Part shown: positions 18,327 through 25,615 of the stretch, piece by piece
Numbering within the stretch: the stretch's first letter is position 1
Layout: each line of letters opens with the position of its first letter
NCBI GenBank assembly: GCA_021299375.1
Contig: JAJTGR010000004.1
Coordinates: 18,593 to 82,592, forward strand
Direction of reading: 5' to 3'
From: Gemmatimonadota bacterium
GTDB taxonomy: Bacteria > Gemmatimonadota > Gemmatimonadetes > Gemmatimonadales > Gemmatimonadaceae
DNA: 64,000 bases
Program-made: the position numbers and the translations under genes
Notes under the pieces: model-generated
What the model was told of the DNA's origin: nothing
Databases searched by the model: none
The model's input: the letters and a program-made list of their open reading frames with translations, nothing else

Positions 18327-19823
18327 TCATGCGTCCGTCGCGGCCGACGACAGCGTCCACGGCGGCAGCAGGTGCCGCTGCACTTTGCCCAGCGCCGTGC
18401 GCGGCAGCCCGTCCACGCGCACGAAGGCGCGCGGCACCTTGAACGACGCGATCTGCGCCCGCAGCGTGCTGGCAAGGCGGTCGACTGCCACGGTGTCGTC
18501 GCACACGAGATACGCCACCGGCACCTCGCCGCGCACCGCGTCCTTCACGCCGACCACGGCCGCTTCACGCACCCCCGGCAGCTCGGTCAGCAGCTCCTCG
18601 ATCTCGCGCGGATAGATGTTGAAGCCGCCCGAAATGATGAGGTCACTGCGCCGCCCTTCGAGCGTGATGTAGCCGTCGGCCGCGCGTACCCCCACATCAC
18701 CGGTGCGGAACCAGCCGCCCTGAAACGCCGCCGCCGTGGCCTCGGGACGGCGCCAGTAGCCGGCGCACACGTGGGGGCCGCGCACCAGCAACTCGCCGCT
18801 CGTGCCGTCGGGCACGTCCTCGCCCGCCTCGTTCACGAGGCGCACCGCCGTCATGGGCAGCGGGAACCCCACCGTGCCTGCCCGCCGCTCGCCGTGATAC
18901 GGGTTGCTCACGTTCATGAGCGTCTCCGTCATGCCGTACCGCTCCAGAATCACCTGACCGTAGCGAGCCCGGAACGCCTCCAGCACCGGCGCCGGCAGCG
19001 GCGCCGAACCGGACACGAACAGGCGCATGTGCGCTCCGATCTCGCGCGCCGTGTCCTCGGGCAGCGCCAGCAGCCGCACGAACATGGTGGGCACGCCGAA
19101 GAACAGCGTGGGCCGATGCGTGAGGAACCAGTCGGCCGCGCGCTCCTGCGCGAAGCGCTCCACGAGGGTCATGTGACAGCCGCTGAGCAGCCAGAGATGC
19201 ACGCCATTGGCCAGGCCGTGCACATGAAAGAGCGGCAGCACCGCCAGGTAGCGGTCGTCGGCGGTGACCTCCCAGGCCTGCACCAGCGCCAGCGCATTGG
19301 CGGCGAAGTTGCCGTGCGTGAGGATCGCGCCCTTCGAGGCACCCGTGGTGCCCGACGTGTACACGAGCGCGGCCGGAGTCTCGCTGTCGGCGTGCACGGC
19401 CGGGCGCGCGTCCGACGCAGACTCCGCCTCCTGCCCCAGCGTGCCCACATCCCAGGGCACGGTGTCGGCGGGCAGCAGCGCCGCCTGCTCGGCGGTCGTC
19501 ACCACCGCCACCGGCGCCGCATCGTGCACGATGTGCGCGATCTCCCGCTCGCGATACAGCACGTTGATGGGCACCACGATCACGCCCAGCTTCACGCACG
19601 CCAGCCACAGGTCGATGAACGCCGGCTGGTTCACCAGATACAGTGCCAGCCGGTCCCCGGCACGCAATCCGCGCGCCCGCAACACCGCCGCCACACGATT
19701 GCTGCGCGCCTCCAGCTCGCCGAACGTCCACGAGGTGGTCACCCCCGCCGCATCCTCGTAGGTCAGCGCCGCCTGCGACGCGCGGCCGATCAGCGACCGG
19801 TCGTACAATCCGAGAAGCGCCAT
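18327..19823 (-). CDS. matB: Acyl-CoA synthetase, probably malonyl-CoA synthetase (MatB-like)
   Basis: A 498-aa ANL-superfamily ligase that would activate an acid to acyl-AMP and then acyl-CoA. The P-loop motif YTSGTTGASKGAILTHGN, the LPLFHVHGLANGVH segment typical of MatB, RYGMTETLM (A5), GWFRTGDVG (A7), GRRSDLIISGGFNIYPREIE (A8) and the C-terminal Lys motif PRTALGKVQRH (A10) are all present. Malonate specificity is inferred from MatB-like segments and the adjacent MatC transporter; another small dicarboxylate is possible. No malonyl-CoA decarboxylase is in the window, so the product may feed fatty-acid synthesis. It starts three bases after the stop of the small upstream gene. Confidence 0.78.
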   Translation of the reverse strand: MALLGLYDRSLIGRASQAALTYEDAAGVTTSWTFGELEARSNRVAAVLRARGLRAGDRLALYLVNQPAFIDLWLACVKLGVIVVPINVLYREREIAHIVHDAAPVAVVTTAEQAALLPADTVPWDVGTLGQEAESASDARPAVHADSETPAALVYTSGTTGASKGAILTHGNFAANALALVQAWEVTADDRYLAVLPLFHVHGLANGVHLWLLSGCHMTLVERFAQERAADWFLTHRPTLFFGVPTMFVRLLALPEDTAREIGAHMRLFVSGSAPLPAPVLEAFRARYGQVILERYGMTETLMNVSNPYHGERRAGTVGFPLPMTAVRLVNEAGEDVPDGTSGELLVRGPHVCAGYWRRPEATAAAFQGGWFRTGDVGVRAADGYITLEGRRSDLIISGGFNIYPREIEELLTELPGVREAAVVGVKDAVRGEVPVAYLVCDDTVAVDRLASTLRAQIASFKVPRAFVRVDGLPRTALGKVQRHLLPPWTLSSAATDA

Positions 19824-19826
19824 GCG

Positions 19827-20297
19827 TCAGCGCAGCCCCAGCTCCTGCACGATCGCCCGCACCCCCTGCAGCGACAGCCCGTCCTCCTCGAACACGATCA
19901 CGCCCATCAGCGCCCGGCTCACGTCGTCGGGAAGCCAATCGGCGCGAAAGGCCTGAATCACCGGCCCCATCGCCATCGCCTCCCCCAGCCGAGGATGCGA
20001 CCACCCGGCCGCCAACGTGGGCTCGCTGTCATGGCCGTCGGCGAGAATGGCCGGCAACCGGGTGGCCGCCGTGCCCCGATACGCCAGCGGTGGCACCGCC
20101 CCGCCGAAGCTGCGCTCGAACAGCACCTGCCAGGCCATGGGACGGGCCCCACCCGTCCGCGTACCCGAGGCCACCACGATACGCGGCGAACGCGCGAGCA
20201 CGTGCATGCGTTCTACCGCATCGCGGAGATCGTCGAGGATGCGCGTGTCCCGGTCCGCCGGCGTACCGGGGCCCGAACTGCCGGATTGCTGGGTCAT
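19827..20297 (-). CDS. Conserved-looking hypothetical protein in the malonate operon
   Basis: A protein of 156 aa from the ATG at 20297; the open frame extends further but that part would overlap the divergent exporter. No signal peptide or membrane segment. It has an N-terminal helix with DRDTRILDDLRDAVERMHVLARSPRIVVASGTRTGG, then a mixed alpha/beta part (RLPAILADGHDSEPTLAAGWSHP, MGVIVFEEDGLSLQGVRAIVQELGLR). It is spaced only three bases from matB, so it is almost certainly translated with it. No family recognised; it could be an accessory or regulatory subunit. Confidence 0.6.
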   Translation of the reverse strand: MTQQSGSSGPGTPADRDTRILDDLRDAVERMHVLARSPRIVVASGTRTGGARPMAWQVLFERSFGGAVPPLAYRGTAATRLPAILADGHDSEPTLAAGWSHPRLGEAMAMGPVIQAFRADWLPDDVSRALMGVIVFEEDGLSLQGVRAIVQELGLR

Positions 20298-20343
20298 CCC
20301 CCAATCTTCGCGTCCGATTGCGTCCCCAGCCACCCCGCGCGCC

Positions 20344-21510
20344 GTGTTCACGCTGTTCGTCATCGTCTTTCTCGACCTGATCGGCTTCGGCATGATCATC
20401 CCGGTCTTCCCGTTCTACGCCGAACGGGTCGGGGTCGCGCCGTCCACCGTCATCTTCTTCCTCGGCCTCTACTCGGCAGGTCAACTCGTCGGCGCCCCTC
20501 TGTGGGGCAGCCTCTCCGACCGCATTGGCCGCCGCCCGGTTCTCCTCGCCACCCTGCTCGCCAACGCCGCCTCGGCCTTCATGCTGGCGGAAAGTGACAC
20601 CGGGCTGACGCTGGCCCTCTCGCGCATCATTGCCGGCCTGGCCGCCGGCAACATCTCCACGGCCTATGCCTACACCACCGACATCACCACCGACGCCACG
20701 CGTCCCAAGGCGCTCGGCCTGCTGGGCTCCGCCTTCGGCATGGGGTTCATCCTCGGCCCGGCCTTGGGGGGGCTGCTCGCCGGCGGCAACGCCGACGACG
20801 GCTCCTCACTCGGGCGGGTGGCGATGGGGGCCGCGGCGCTGTCGCTGGTGGCGTTCGTGCTGACGTTCGTTCGCCTCCCCGAGTCCCTGCCGCCGGAGAA
20901 GCGCCGCCAGAAGCACACCAAGCGCGCCGGGTTCGGCGTCTACCTGGCCCGGCCCACACTGCGCGGGCTGCTGCTGGCCACGGTGATCGTGGTGGCCGCG
21001 GTCGCCCTCTTTCAGAGCACCATGGCGCTGTTCGGCGCCGAGCGGCTGGGGATCGGCCCACGCACGTTGGGGTGGATTTACGGGTTCGTCGGCGTGATCT
21101 CGGTGGCGGTGCAGGCGGGCATCATCGGCAAGCTCACCACCCGGTTCGGCCCGCAGCGCCTCACGCGCGCCGGCGCCGTGCTCATTGCCATCGGCATGGC
21201 CGGCATTCCGCTGGCCCAGCAGTTGCCGTGGCTGCTCGCCACGCTCGCCGTGTTCGGGGTGGGCTCGGCGCTCTTCAACCCCAGCATGAGCGGCCTGGTG
21301 GCCGGCTCCGCCGCGCCGCACGAACGCGGCGGCGTGCTCGGCGCCTATCAGGCCGCCGCGTCGCTGGGGCGCGTGATCGGCCCCATGGCGGCGAGCGGCG
21401 TGGCCCAGGTGGCTGGACTGGCGTGGCCGTTCGTGGTGGGGGCGGCGGTGTCGGTGCTCGGATTGCTGTTCATCACCAGCACGCCACGCATGGCGCCACC
21501 GGGTCAGTAG
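20344..21510 (+). CDS. MFS multidrug/tetracycline-type efflux transporter
   Basis: A 388-aa protein of 12-helix MFS type. The TetA-like opening FLDLIGFGMIIPVFPFYAERVG, motif A (GSLSDRIGRRPVLLATLL), motif C (GSAFGMGFILGPALGG) and the second-half GAYQAAASLGRVIGPM point to the drug:H+ antiporter-1 group (TetA/Bcr-like). The start is uncertain: GTG at 20344 places the first helix immediately after the start; the in-frame ATT at 20317 is the only other nearby option. No ribosome site is seen. The divergent hypothetical gene starts 46 bp away, so promoters must overlap. Confidence 0.85.
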   Translation: MFTLFVIVFLDLIGFGMIIPVFPFYAERVGVAPSTVIFFLGLYSAGQLVGAPLWGSLSDRIGRRPVLLATLLANAASAFMLAESDTGLTLALSRIIAGLAAGNISTAYAYTTDITTDATRPKALGLLGSAFGMGFILGPALGGLLAGGNADDGSSLGRVAMGAAALSLVAFVLTFVRLPESLPPEKRRQKHTKRAGFGVYLARPTLRGLLLATVIVVAAVALFQSTMALFGAERLGIGPRTLGWIYGFVGVISVAVQAGIIGKLTTRFGPQRLTRAGAVLIAIGMAGIPLAQQLPWLLATLAVFGVGSALFNPSMSGLVAGSAAPHERGGVLGAYQAAASLGRVIGPMAASGVAQVAGLAWPFVVGAAVSVLGLLFITSTPRMAPPGQ

Positions 21511-21528
21511 TCGGCGTTGGGTAGCCCC

Positions 21529-21570
21529 GTTGTTTCCGACGCGGACTCTGTTGTCCCCGACGCGGAGTAC
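21529..21570. repeat. Pair of 21-bp direct repeats
   Basis: Two adjacent near-identical 21-bp units (GTTGTyyCCGACGCGGAsTmy) lie just after the exporter stop codon, in a 257-bp gap between convergent genes. Nothing else in the gap (21511-21767) is recognisable except the small hairpin at 21635. Confidence 0.6.
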
Positions 21571-21634
21571 CTTACCCGATGACGCAGAGGCAATGAGCCC
21601 AGGAGGCAACGACATCGCAGTGTTGGCGTTGTTC

Positions 21635-21651
21635 ATTTCCTGCATGGAAAT
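21635..21651. terminator. Small AT-rich hairpin in a convergent junction
   Basis: ATTTCC / GGAAAT with a 5-base loop (TGCAT). It stands out as AT-rich within GC-rich DNA and lies between the exporter (+) and the protease (-) ends, so it may serve both strands. Confidence 0.35.
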
Positions 21652-21767
21652 AGCACCAAACGCGTGATGTCCGTGCCTCCTCACCTCCAGACCTCTGCGC
21701 GATCAGGTCCGTCTCAACTCTCCCATCTCCAGGCCGTGCGTGATCAGCGACGTCCCGATCGCGCCAC

Positions 21768-23201
21768 TCACCGACCAACGCCCCCCACCACGCGCTTGAG
21801 CAACGTGCCGCGCGGCACCACCGTCGTCGCCTCGATGCCGTTGATGATGTACACCTGCTCGGCGGGGATGCTGCTCGGATAGCGCTGCACGAACTGCGCG
21901 CCGCTGAGCGGCTCGGGGAGCGAGACGAGCTCCACCCGCGCTGGTTGCACGTTGAGCGCCGCCGCGTCGGTGAGCGCCCGGAATGAGCGAATCGCCGCTT
22001 CGAGTTCGGGGCCGCGCGGCGACGCCACCGGTGGCGCCATCAGCCCGAGCAGCACGTACGTCGCGTTCTGGTACGACAGCGACGCCACGATGCCGGTGAG
22101 CGTGCCCTGCTGCGCCTGCGCGTCGAACGTCGCCATCACCGCGGGAATGCCGTTGATCGTGGTCTGGCCGGACTGCCGCGTGGTGATGCCCTGCCGCTGC
22201 AGGAACGCCTGCAGCGCCTGCGCCGGCGTGCCCTGCCCGAAAGCCAGCTGCAGCTGCGCGCCCTGGTCGGGGCTCAGCGCCAGAACCGCATCGGGTTGGT
22301 TCGCCACCTGCCACCCGCGCGGGAAGTCGAGCTGGAAGCGCAGGTCGGGATGCAGAAAACGCGTACCCTGAAAGAACCCGTTCCGCGGATTCTCGCCGAA
22401 CACCATGCCCTGCAGCAGTCGCAGGTATTCGTCGCGGTTGACCCGCGTGCCCGTCAGTGCACTCGCCGGCGTCTGCGCCACGCGCTGCTCGGCCCGCTGA
22501 ATGCGATTGCCCGGATCGGGGTGCGTACTCTGCCACTCGGGCACACGCCCCGTGCCGGCCCCGAGGCGCCCCAGCGTGGCGAACACCTTCGGCGCCTCGC
22601 GCACGTCGTAGCCCTGCGCCAGCGCGTACTTGAAGCCCAGCGCGTCCGACTGCAGCTCGTCGTCGCGCCCGAACTTGAGGAACAGCAGCGACGCGCTGGT
22701 GCCGAGCACGTCGCCGTACTTCGCGACCGTGGGCGAGAAGATGCTCGCACCCACCAACCCGATCTGCGCCACCTGCTGCTGGCTCATCGCCGCCACGGTG
22801 TGCTTGGCCGTGACGTGGCCGATCTCGTGCCCCACCACCTCGGCCAGTTCCGCCTCGCTGTTCAGGTGCGTCAGCAGCCCGCGCGTGACGAAGATGAAGC
22901 CGCCCGGATAGGCGAAGGCATTCACCGCCGCATCGTCGAGTACATGAAACTCCCATGGCAGACTCGGCCGCTCGGACTTCGCCGCCATCTGGGCCCCCAT
23001 GCGGCGCACCAGCGCCTGCACGGCGGGATGGTCCAGCGCGCCCACGCGCTGCAGGTCGCCACGTGACGCCTCCCGGCCCATCTGGATCTCCTGCGATTCC
23101 GGGATGAGCGACAGCTCGCGTCGTCCGGTCACCGGATTCGTGGCACAGCTCGCCGTCAGCGCGAGGCCGGCCAACCGCAGGTATCGGACGGGATATCGCA
23201 T
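21768..23201 (-). CDS. M48-family metalloprotease lipoprotein (BepA/LoiP-like)
   Basis: A 477-aa lipoprotein: lipobox LTASC with Cys19, then TNPVTGRRELSLIPESQEIQMG, a motif shared by BepA- and YcaL-type proteases. The zinc site is HEIGH (125-129), with Glu182 of DELQSDALG as the likely third ligand. The family acts on misfolded outer-membrane proteins such as LptD and BamA. Residues about 290-477 form a second domain unlike BepA's TPR region: a region with QLDFPRGWQV and QATINGIPAV-type strands, ending with RYPSSIPAEQVYIINGIEA, which recalls C-terminal domains of other M48 lipoproteins. The ATG at 23201 directly precedes the signal peptide; the frame is open to 23327. Confidence 0.9.
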   Translation of the reverse strand: MRYPVRYLRLAGLALTASCATNPVTGRRELSLIPESQEIQMGREASRGDLQRVGALDHPAVQALVRRMGAQMAAKSERPSLPWEFHVLDDAAVNAFAYPGGFIFVTRGLLTHLNSEAELAEVVGHEIGHVTAKHTVAAMSQQQVAQIGLVGASIFSPTVAKYGDVLGTSASLLFLKFGRDDELQSDALGFKYALAQGYDVREAPKVFATLGRLGAGTGRVPEWQSTHPDPGNRIQRAEQRVAQTPASALTGTRVNRDEYLRLLQGMVFGENPRNGFFQGTRFLHPDLRFQLDFPRGWQVANQPDAVLALSPDQGAQLQLAFGQGTPAQALQAFLQRQGITTRQSGQTTINGIPAVMATFDAQAQQGTLTGIVASLSYQNATYVLLGLMAPPVASPRGPELEAAIRSFRALTDAAALNVQPARVELVSLPEPLSGAQFVQRYPSSIPAEQVYIINGIEATTVVPRGTLLKRVVGGVGR

Positions 23202-23357
23202 GATGCCTCCCCGAGGCTGCCCAGGATTCCGGTCATCCGTGACACTGCGCACAGACGACGTGACGATCGGAGCACCATCGCTTGATTCTACCACATCCGC
23301 GCCCCACATTCGCGGACGCATGACCATCCGCTCGTGCCTCCCCGACTGTCCCTCACC

Positions 23358-24353
23358 ATGCTGCCAATGATCGTGCGCCTTCTGCGCATGCCCCCGCGCG
23401 CGTCCCGCGCCTGGTGCGCCCCTGTCCTGCCGGCCCTCACGGCGCTGCTCGCCGCGTGCGGCGGTCCCGGACCGACGCCTTCGCCCACCCCCATGGCCGG
23501 CGCTGACGCGCGCGCCATGGCCAGTGAGCAGAGCCGAGGCCTTGGCCCGCGCGGGACCGTCGGTGTGCCGCCGTTCGCGACCAGCGCCCAGGACACCACG
23601 CTGTCGCCGCTGTCGTTCGCGCTCGCCGATCTCGTCGCCACCGACCTCTCGCGCAGCAAGGCGGTGCGCATCGTCGAGCGGGCCCGGTTCGCCGAGGTGC
23701 TGCGCGAACTCGACCTCGCCGCGTCGGGACGCGTCGACTCGGCCACGGCGCCGCGTGTCGGCCGCCTGGTGAGCGCCGAACGCCTCGTCTTCGGCTCGGT
23801 GTCGGCGCTCCCCGACGGTCGCACCCTGCGCCTCGGTGCCCGCATCGGCGACGTCGAGCGCGGCGCCGTCACGCAGGCCGTCGACGCGCAGGCGCCGCTG
23901 GCCGAGATCCTGGCCGCCGAGAAGGCGCTCGTGCTGCGCCTCTTCGAGTCGCTCGGCGTGGTGCTCACGCCGGCCGAAAAGGCGGAGGTCGAGCAGCAGC
24001 CCACAAAGAACATCGCGGCGCTGCTGGCCTACGGCCGTGGTGTGCAGCGCACGTACGAGGGCGACTACCGCGGCGCGGCGGCAGCGTTCCGCGACGCGCA
24101 GCGCCTCGACCCCGCCTTCGGTCAGGCGCGCACCCGCGAACTGCAGGTCCGCTCCGTCGGCGCCATGGGCACCGGCTCACCGGTCTCCATTCCCGGCCTG
24201 CGCCCGCTCGACGGCGCGATCTCGAGTACGGTCGATCGGCTGAACCGCCCGCTCGACCTCATCACCAACGTGTCACGCGCCGTGAGTACGGCCCTCGACC
24301 CCGCGTTCCCCGCCTCGCAGGCGACCGTCATCATCACGATCACCCGCCCATGA
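23358..24353 (+). CDS. CsgG-family lipoprotein with TPR-like end
   Basis: About 331 aa. The lipobox (ALLAAC, Cys34 from this start) is followed by a low-complexity linker, then a CsgG-like domain (GTVGVPPFATSAQD, SFALADLVATDLSRSKAVRIVERARFAEVLRELDLAASGRVD). The C-terminal half has a tetratricopeptide-like helix pair (LLAYGRGVQRTYEGDYRGAAAAFRDAQRLDPAFGQA). CsgG forms the outer-membrane pore for curli; this protein keeps only the soluble CsgG-like fold and lacks visible transmembrane hairpins. In-frame ATGs at 23367 and 23388 are equally possible starts. Its stop overlaps the next ATG (ATGA), so it is coupled to the barrel gene. Confidence 0.8.
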   Translation: MLPMIVRLLRMPPRASRAWCAPVLPALTALLAACGGPGPTPSPTPMAGADARAMASEQSRGLGPRGTVGVPPFATSAQDTTLSPLSFALADLVATDLSRSKAVRIVERARFAEVLRELDLAASGRVDSATAPRVGRLVSAERLVFGSVSALPDGRTLRLGARIGDVERGAVTQAVDAQAPLAEILAAEKALVLRLFESLGVVLTPAEKAEVEQQPTKNIAALLAYGRGVQRTYEGDYRGAAAAFRDAQRLDPAFGQARTRELQVRSVGAMGTGSPVSIPGLRPLDGAISSTVDRLNRPLDLITNVSRAVSTALDPAFPASQATVIITITRP

Positions 24354-25609
24354 CCTTCTCGCGTACCGTTCTCCACCGCGCGCGGTCGATGCGGCGCTCC
24401 GTCGCCCTGTTCCCCGCCGTGGCCCTCACGCCGGCGCTGCTGTCGGCCCAGGATCGCCTCATCGGCACCGGCGCCCTCGGCGTCGGCGCCACCGTCGATG
24501 CCATCTCGTTCGGCGGCGTGGGCTTCCAGCAGCCCGGCGCCGCCGGGCGTGACTCCATCCGCCTGCGCAGCATCCAGCAGTTCTCGGTGCCCGTCTCGGT
24601 GGCGTTACCCATCGGTACCGCCTGGACCGTCGACCTGCAGTCGGCGTTTGCGTACCAGCGCCTGACCTTCGACCCCAAGTTGGGCACCGCCGGTCCCCGC
24701 CAGACGTCCACGCTCTATGGCCCCACCGATGTGCGCGTGCGCGCCACCGGCCGGCTCTGGAACGACGCGCTCACGCTGACCGCTGGCTTCAACGCCCCCA
24801 CCGGCAAGACCGAGCTCACCAGCAGCAATCTCACTGTGCTGCGCGCCGCCGCCGCCCCCGCCCTCGGACTCGGCACACCGCCGGTCGGGGCGGGCCCCAG
24901 CGGCACCATGGGCGCCGTCGTGGCCACGCAGGTGCTGGGCTGGGCCGTCGCCCTCGGTGGGTCGTACGAGTATCGCGGCACCTATCAGCCCATCGCCGCC
25001 CTCGCCGCCGGCTCGCCATCGCTCGACTTCCAGCCCGGTGCGGTGGTGCGCGGCTCGCTGGGCCTCGATCGCCTGGTCGGCAACCACCGCCTCAGCGTCA
25101 CCGGCGCCGTCGACGTCTACTCCGACGACGAACTGCGCGGGCCGCTGGGCGCCTCGGCGGCGCCGATCTCCACGGTCCGCCTTGGCCCCATCTACACCAC
25201 CGACGTGCAACTGCAGCTCGCCGCTCCGCGCCTGCGCGAGTTCGTGCTCTGGGGCTCGAACCGCTTCCGCACGCGCTACCAGCTCGACGGCGTCGAGCGG
25301 GCCGGCACAAGCGGGAACTACCTCGACGGCGGGGTGCGTACCCGCATCCCGTTGTCCGGCGGCACCGACCTGCTGCTCACCGGTGACGGCCGGTGGCACA
25401 CCGGTCTCGCCATCAACCAGGGGCTCGCCACCTCCGGCGTCATCAGCGGCGGCGGCACCATCGGCCTCATCACGCAAGCCGGCGCCTTCTCCATTCAGCC
25501 GTACATCCGGGGCCAGGGCGGCCAGCTGCGCCCCCGCGTCTCCGGCACCGCCCCCCGCACCTCCTTCGTCGGTGGCTCCGCGGGTCTCGTCATCGTGACC
25601 CGGTTCTAA
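24350..25609 (+). CDS. Outer-membrane beta-barrel protein, unknown substrate
   Basis: A 419-aa protein: signal peptide (VALFPAVALTPALLSAQ), then continuous amphipathic strands with frequent Gly and aromatic residues, ending in a C-terminal Phe (GLVIVTRF), the classic BAM recognition signature. Parts (FSVPVSVALPIGTAWTVDL, LTAGFNAPTGKTELTSSN) resemble transporter-like or MetA-pathway-of-phenol-type barrels. It lies between the CsgG-like lipoprotein and the repeat lipoprotein, six bases before the latter. The three may form one envelope unit; a channel for the repeat protein is speculative. Confidence 0.8.
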   Translation: MTFSRTVLHRARSMRRSVALFPAVALTPALLSAQDRLIGTGALGVGATVDAISFGGVGFQQPGAAGRDSIRLRSIQQFSVPVSVALPIGTAWTVDLQSAFAYQRLTFDPKLGTAGPRQTSTLYGPTDVRVRATGRLWNDALTLTAGFNAPTGKTELTSSNLTVLRAAAAPALGLGTPPVGAGPSGTMGAVVATQVLGWAVALGGSYEYRGTYQPIAALAAGSPSLDFQPGAVVRGSLGLDRLVGNHRLSVTGAVDVYSDDELRGPLGASAAPISTVRLGPIYTTDVQLQLAAPRLREFVLWGSNRFRTRYQLDGVERAGTSGNYLDGGVRTRIPLSGGTDLLLTGDGRWHTGLAINQGLATSGVISGGGTIGLITQAGAFSIQPYIRGQGGQLRPRVSGTAPRTSFVGGSAGLVIVTRF

Positions 25610-25615
25610 TCGCCC

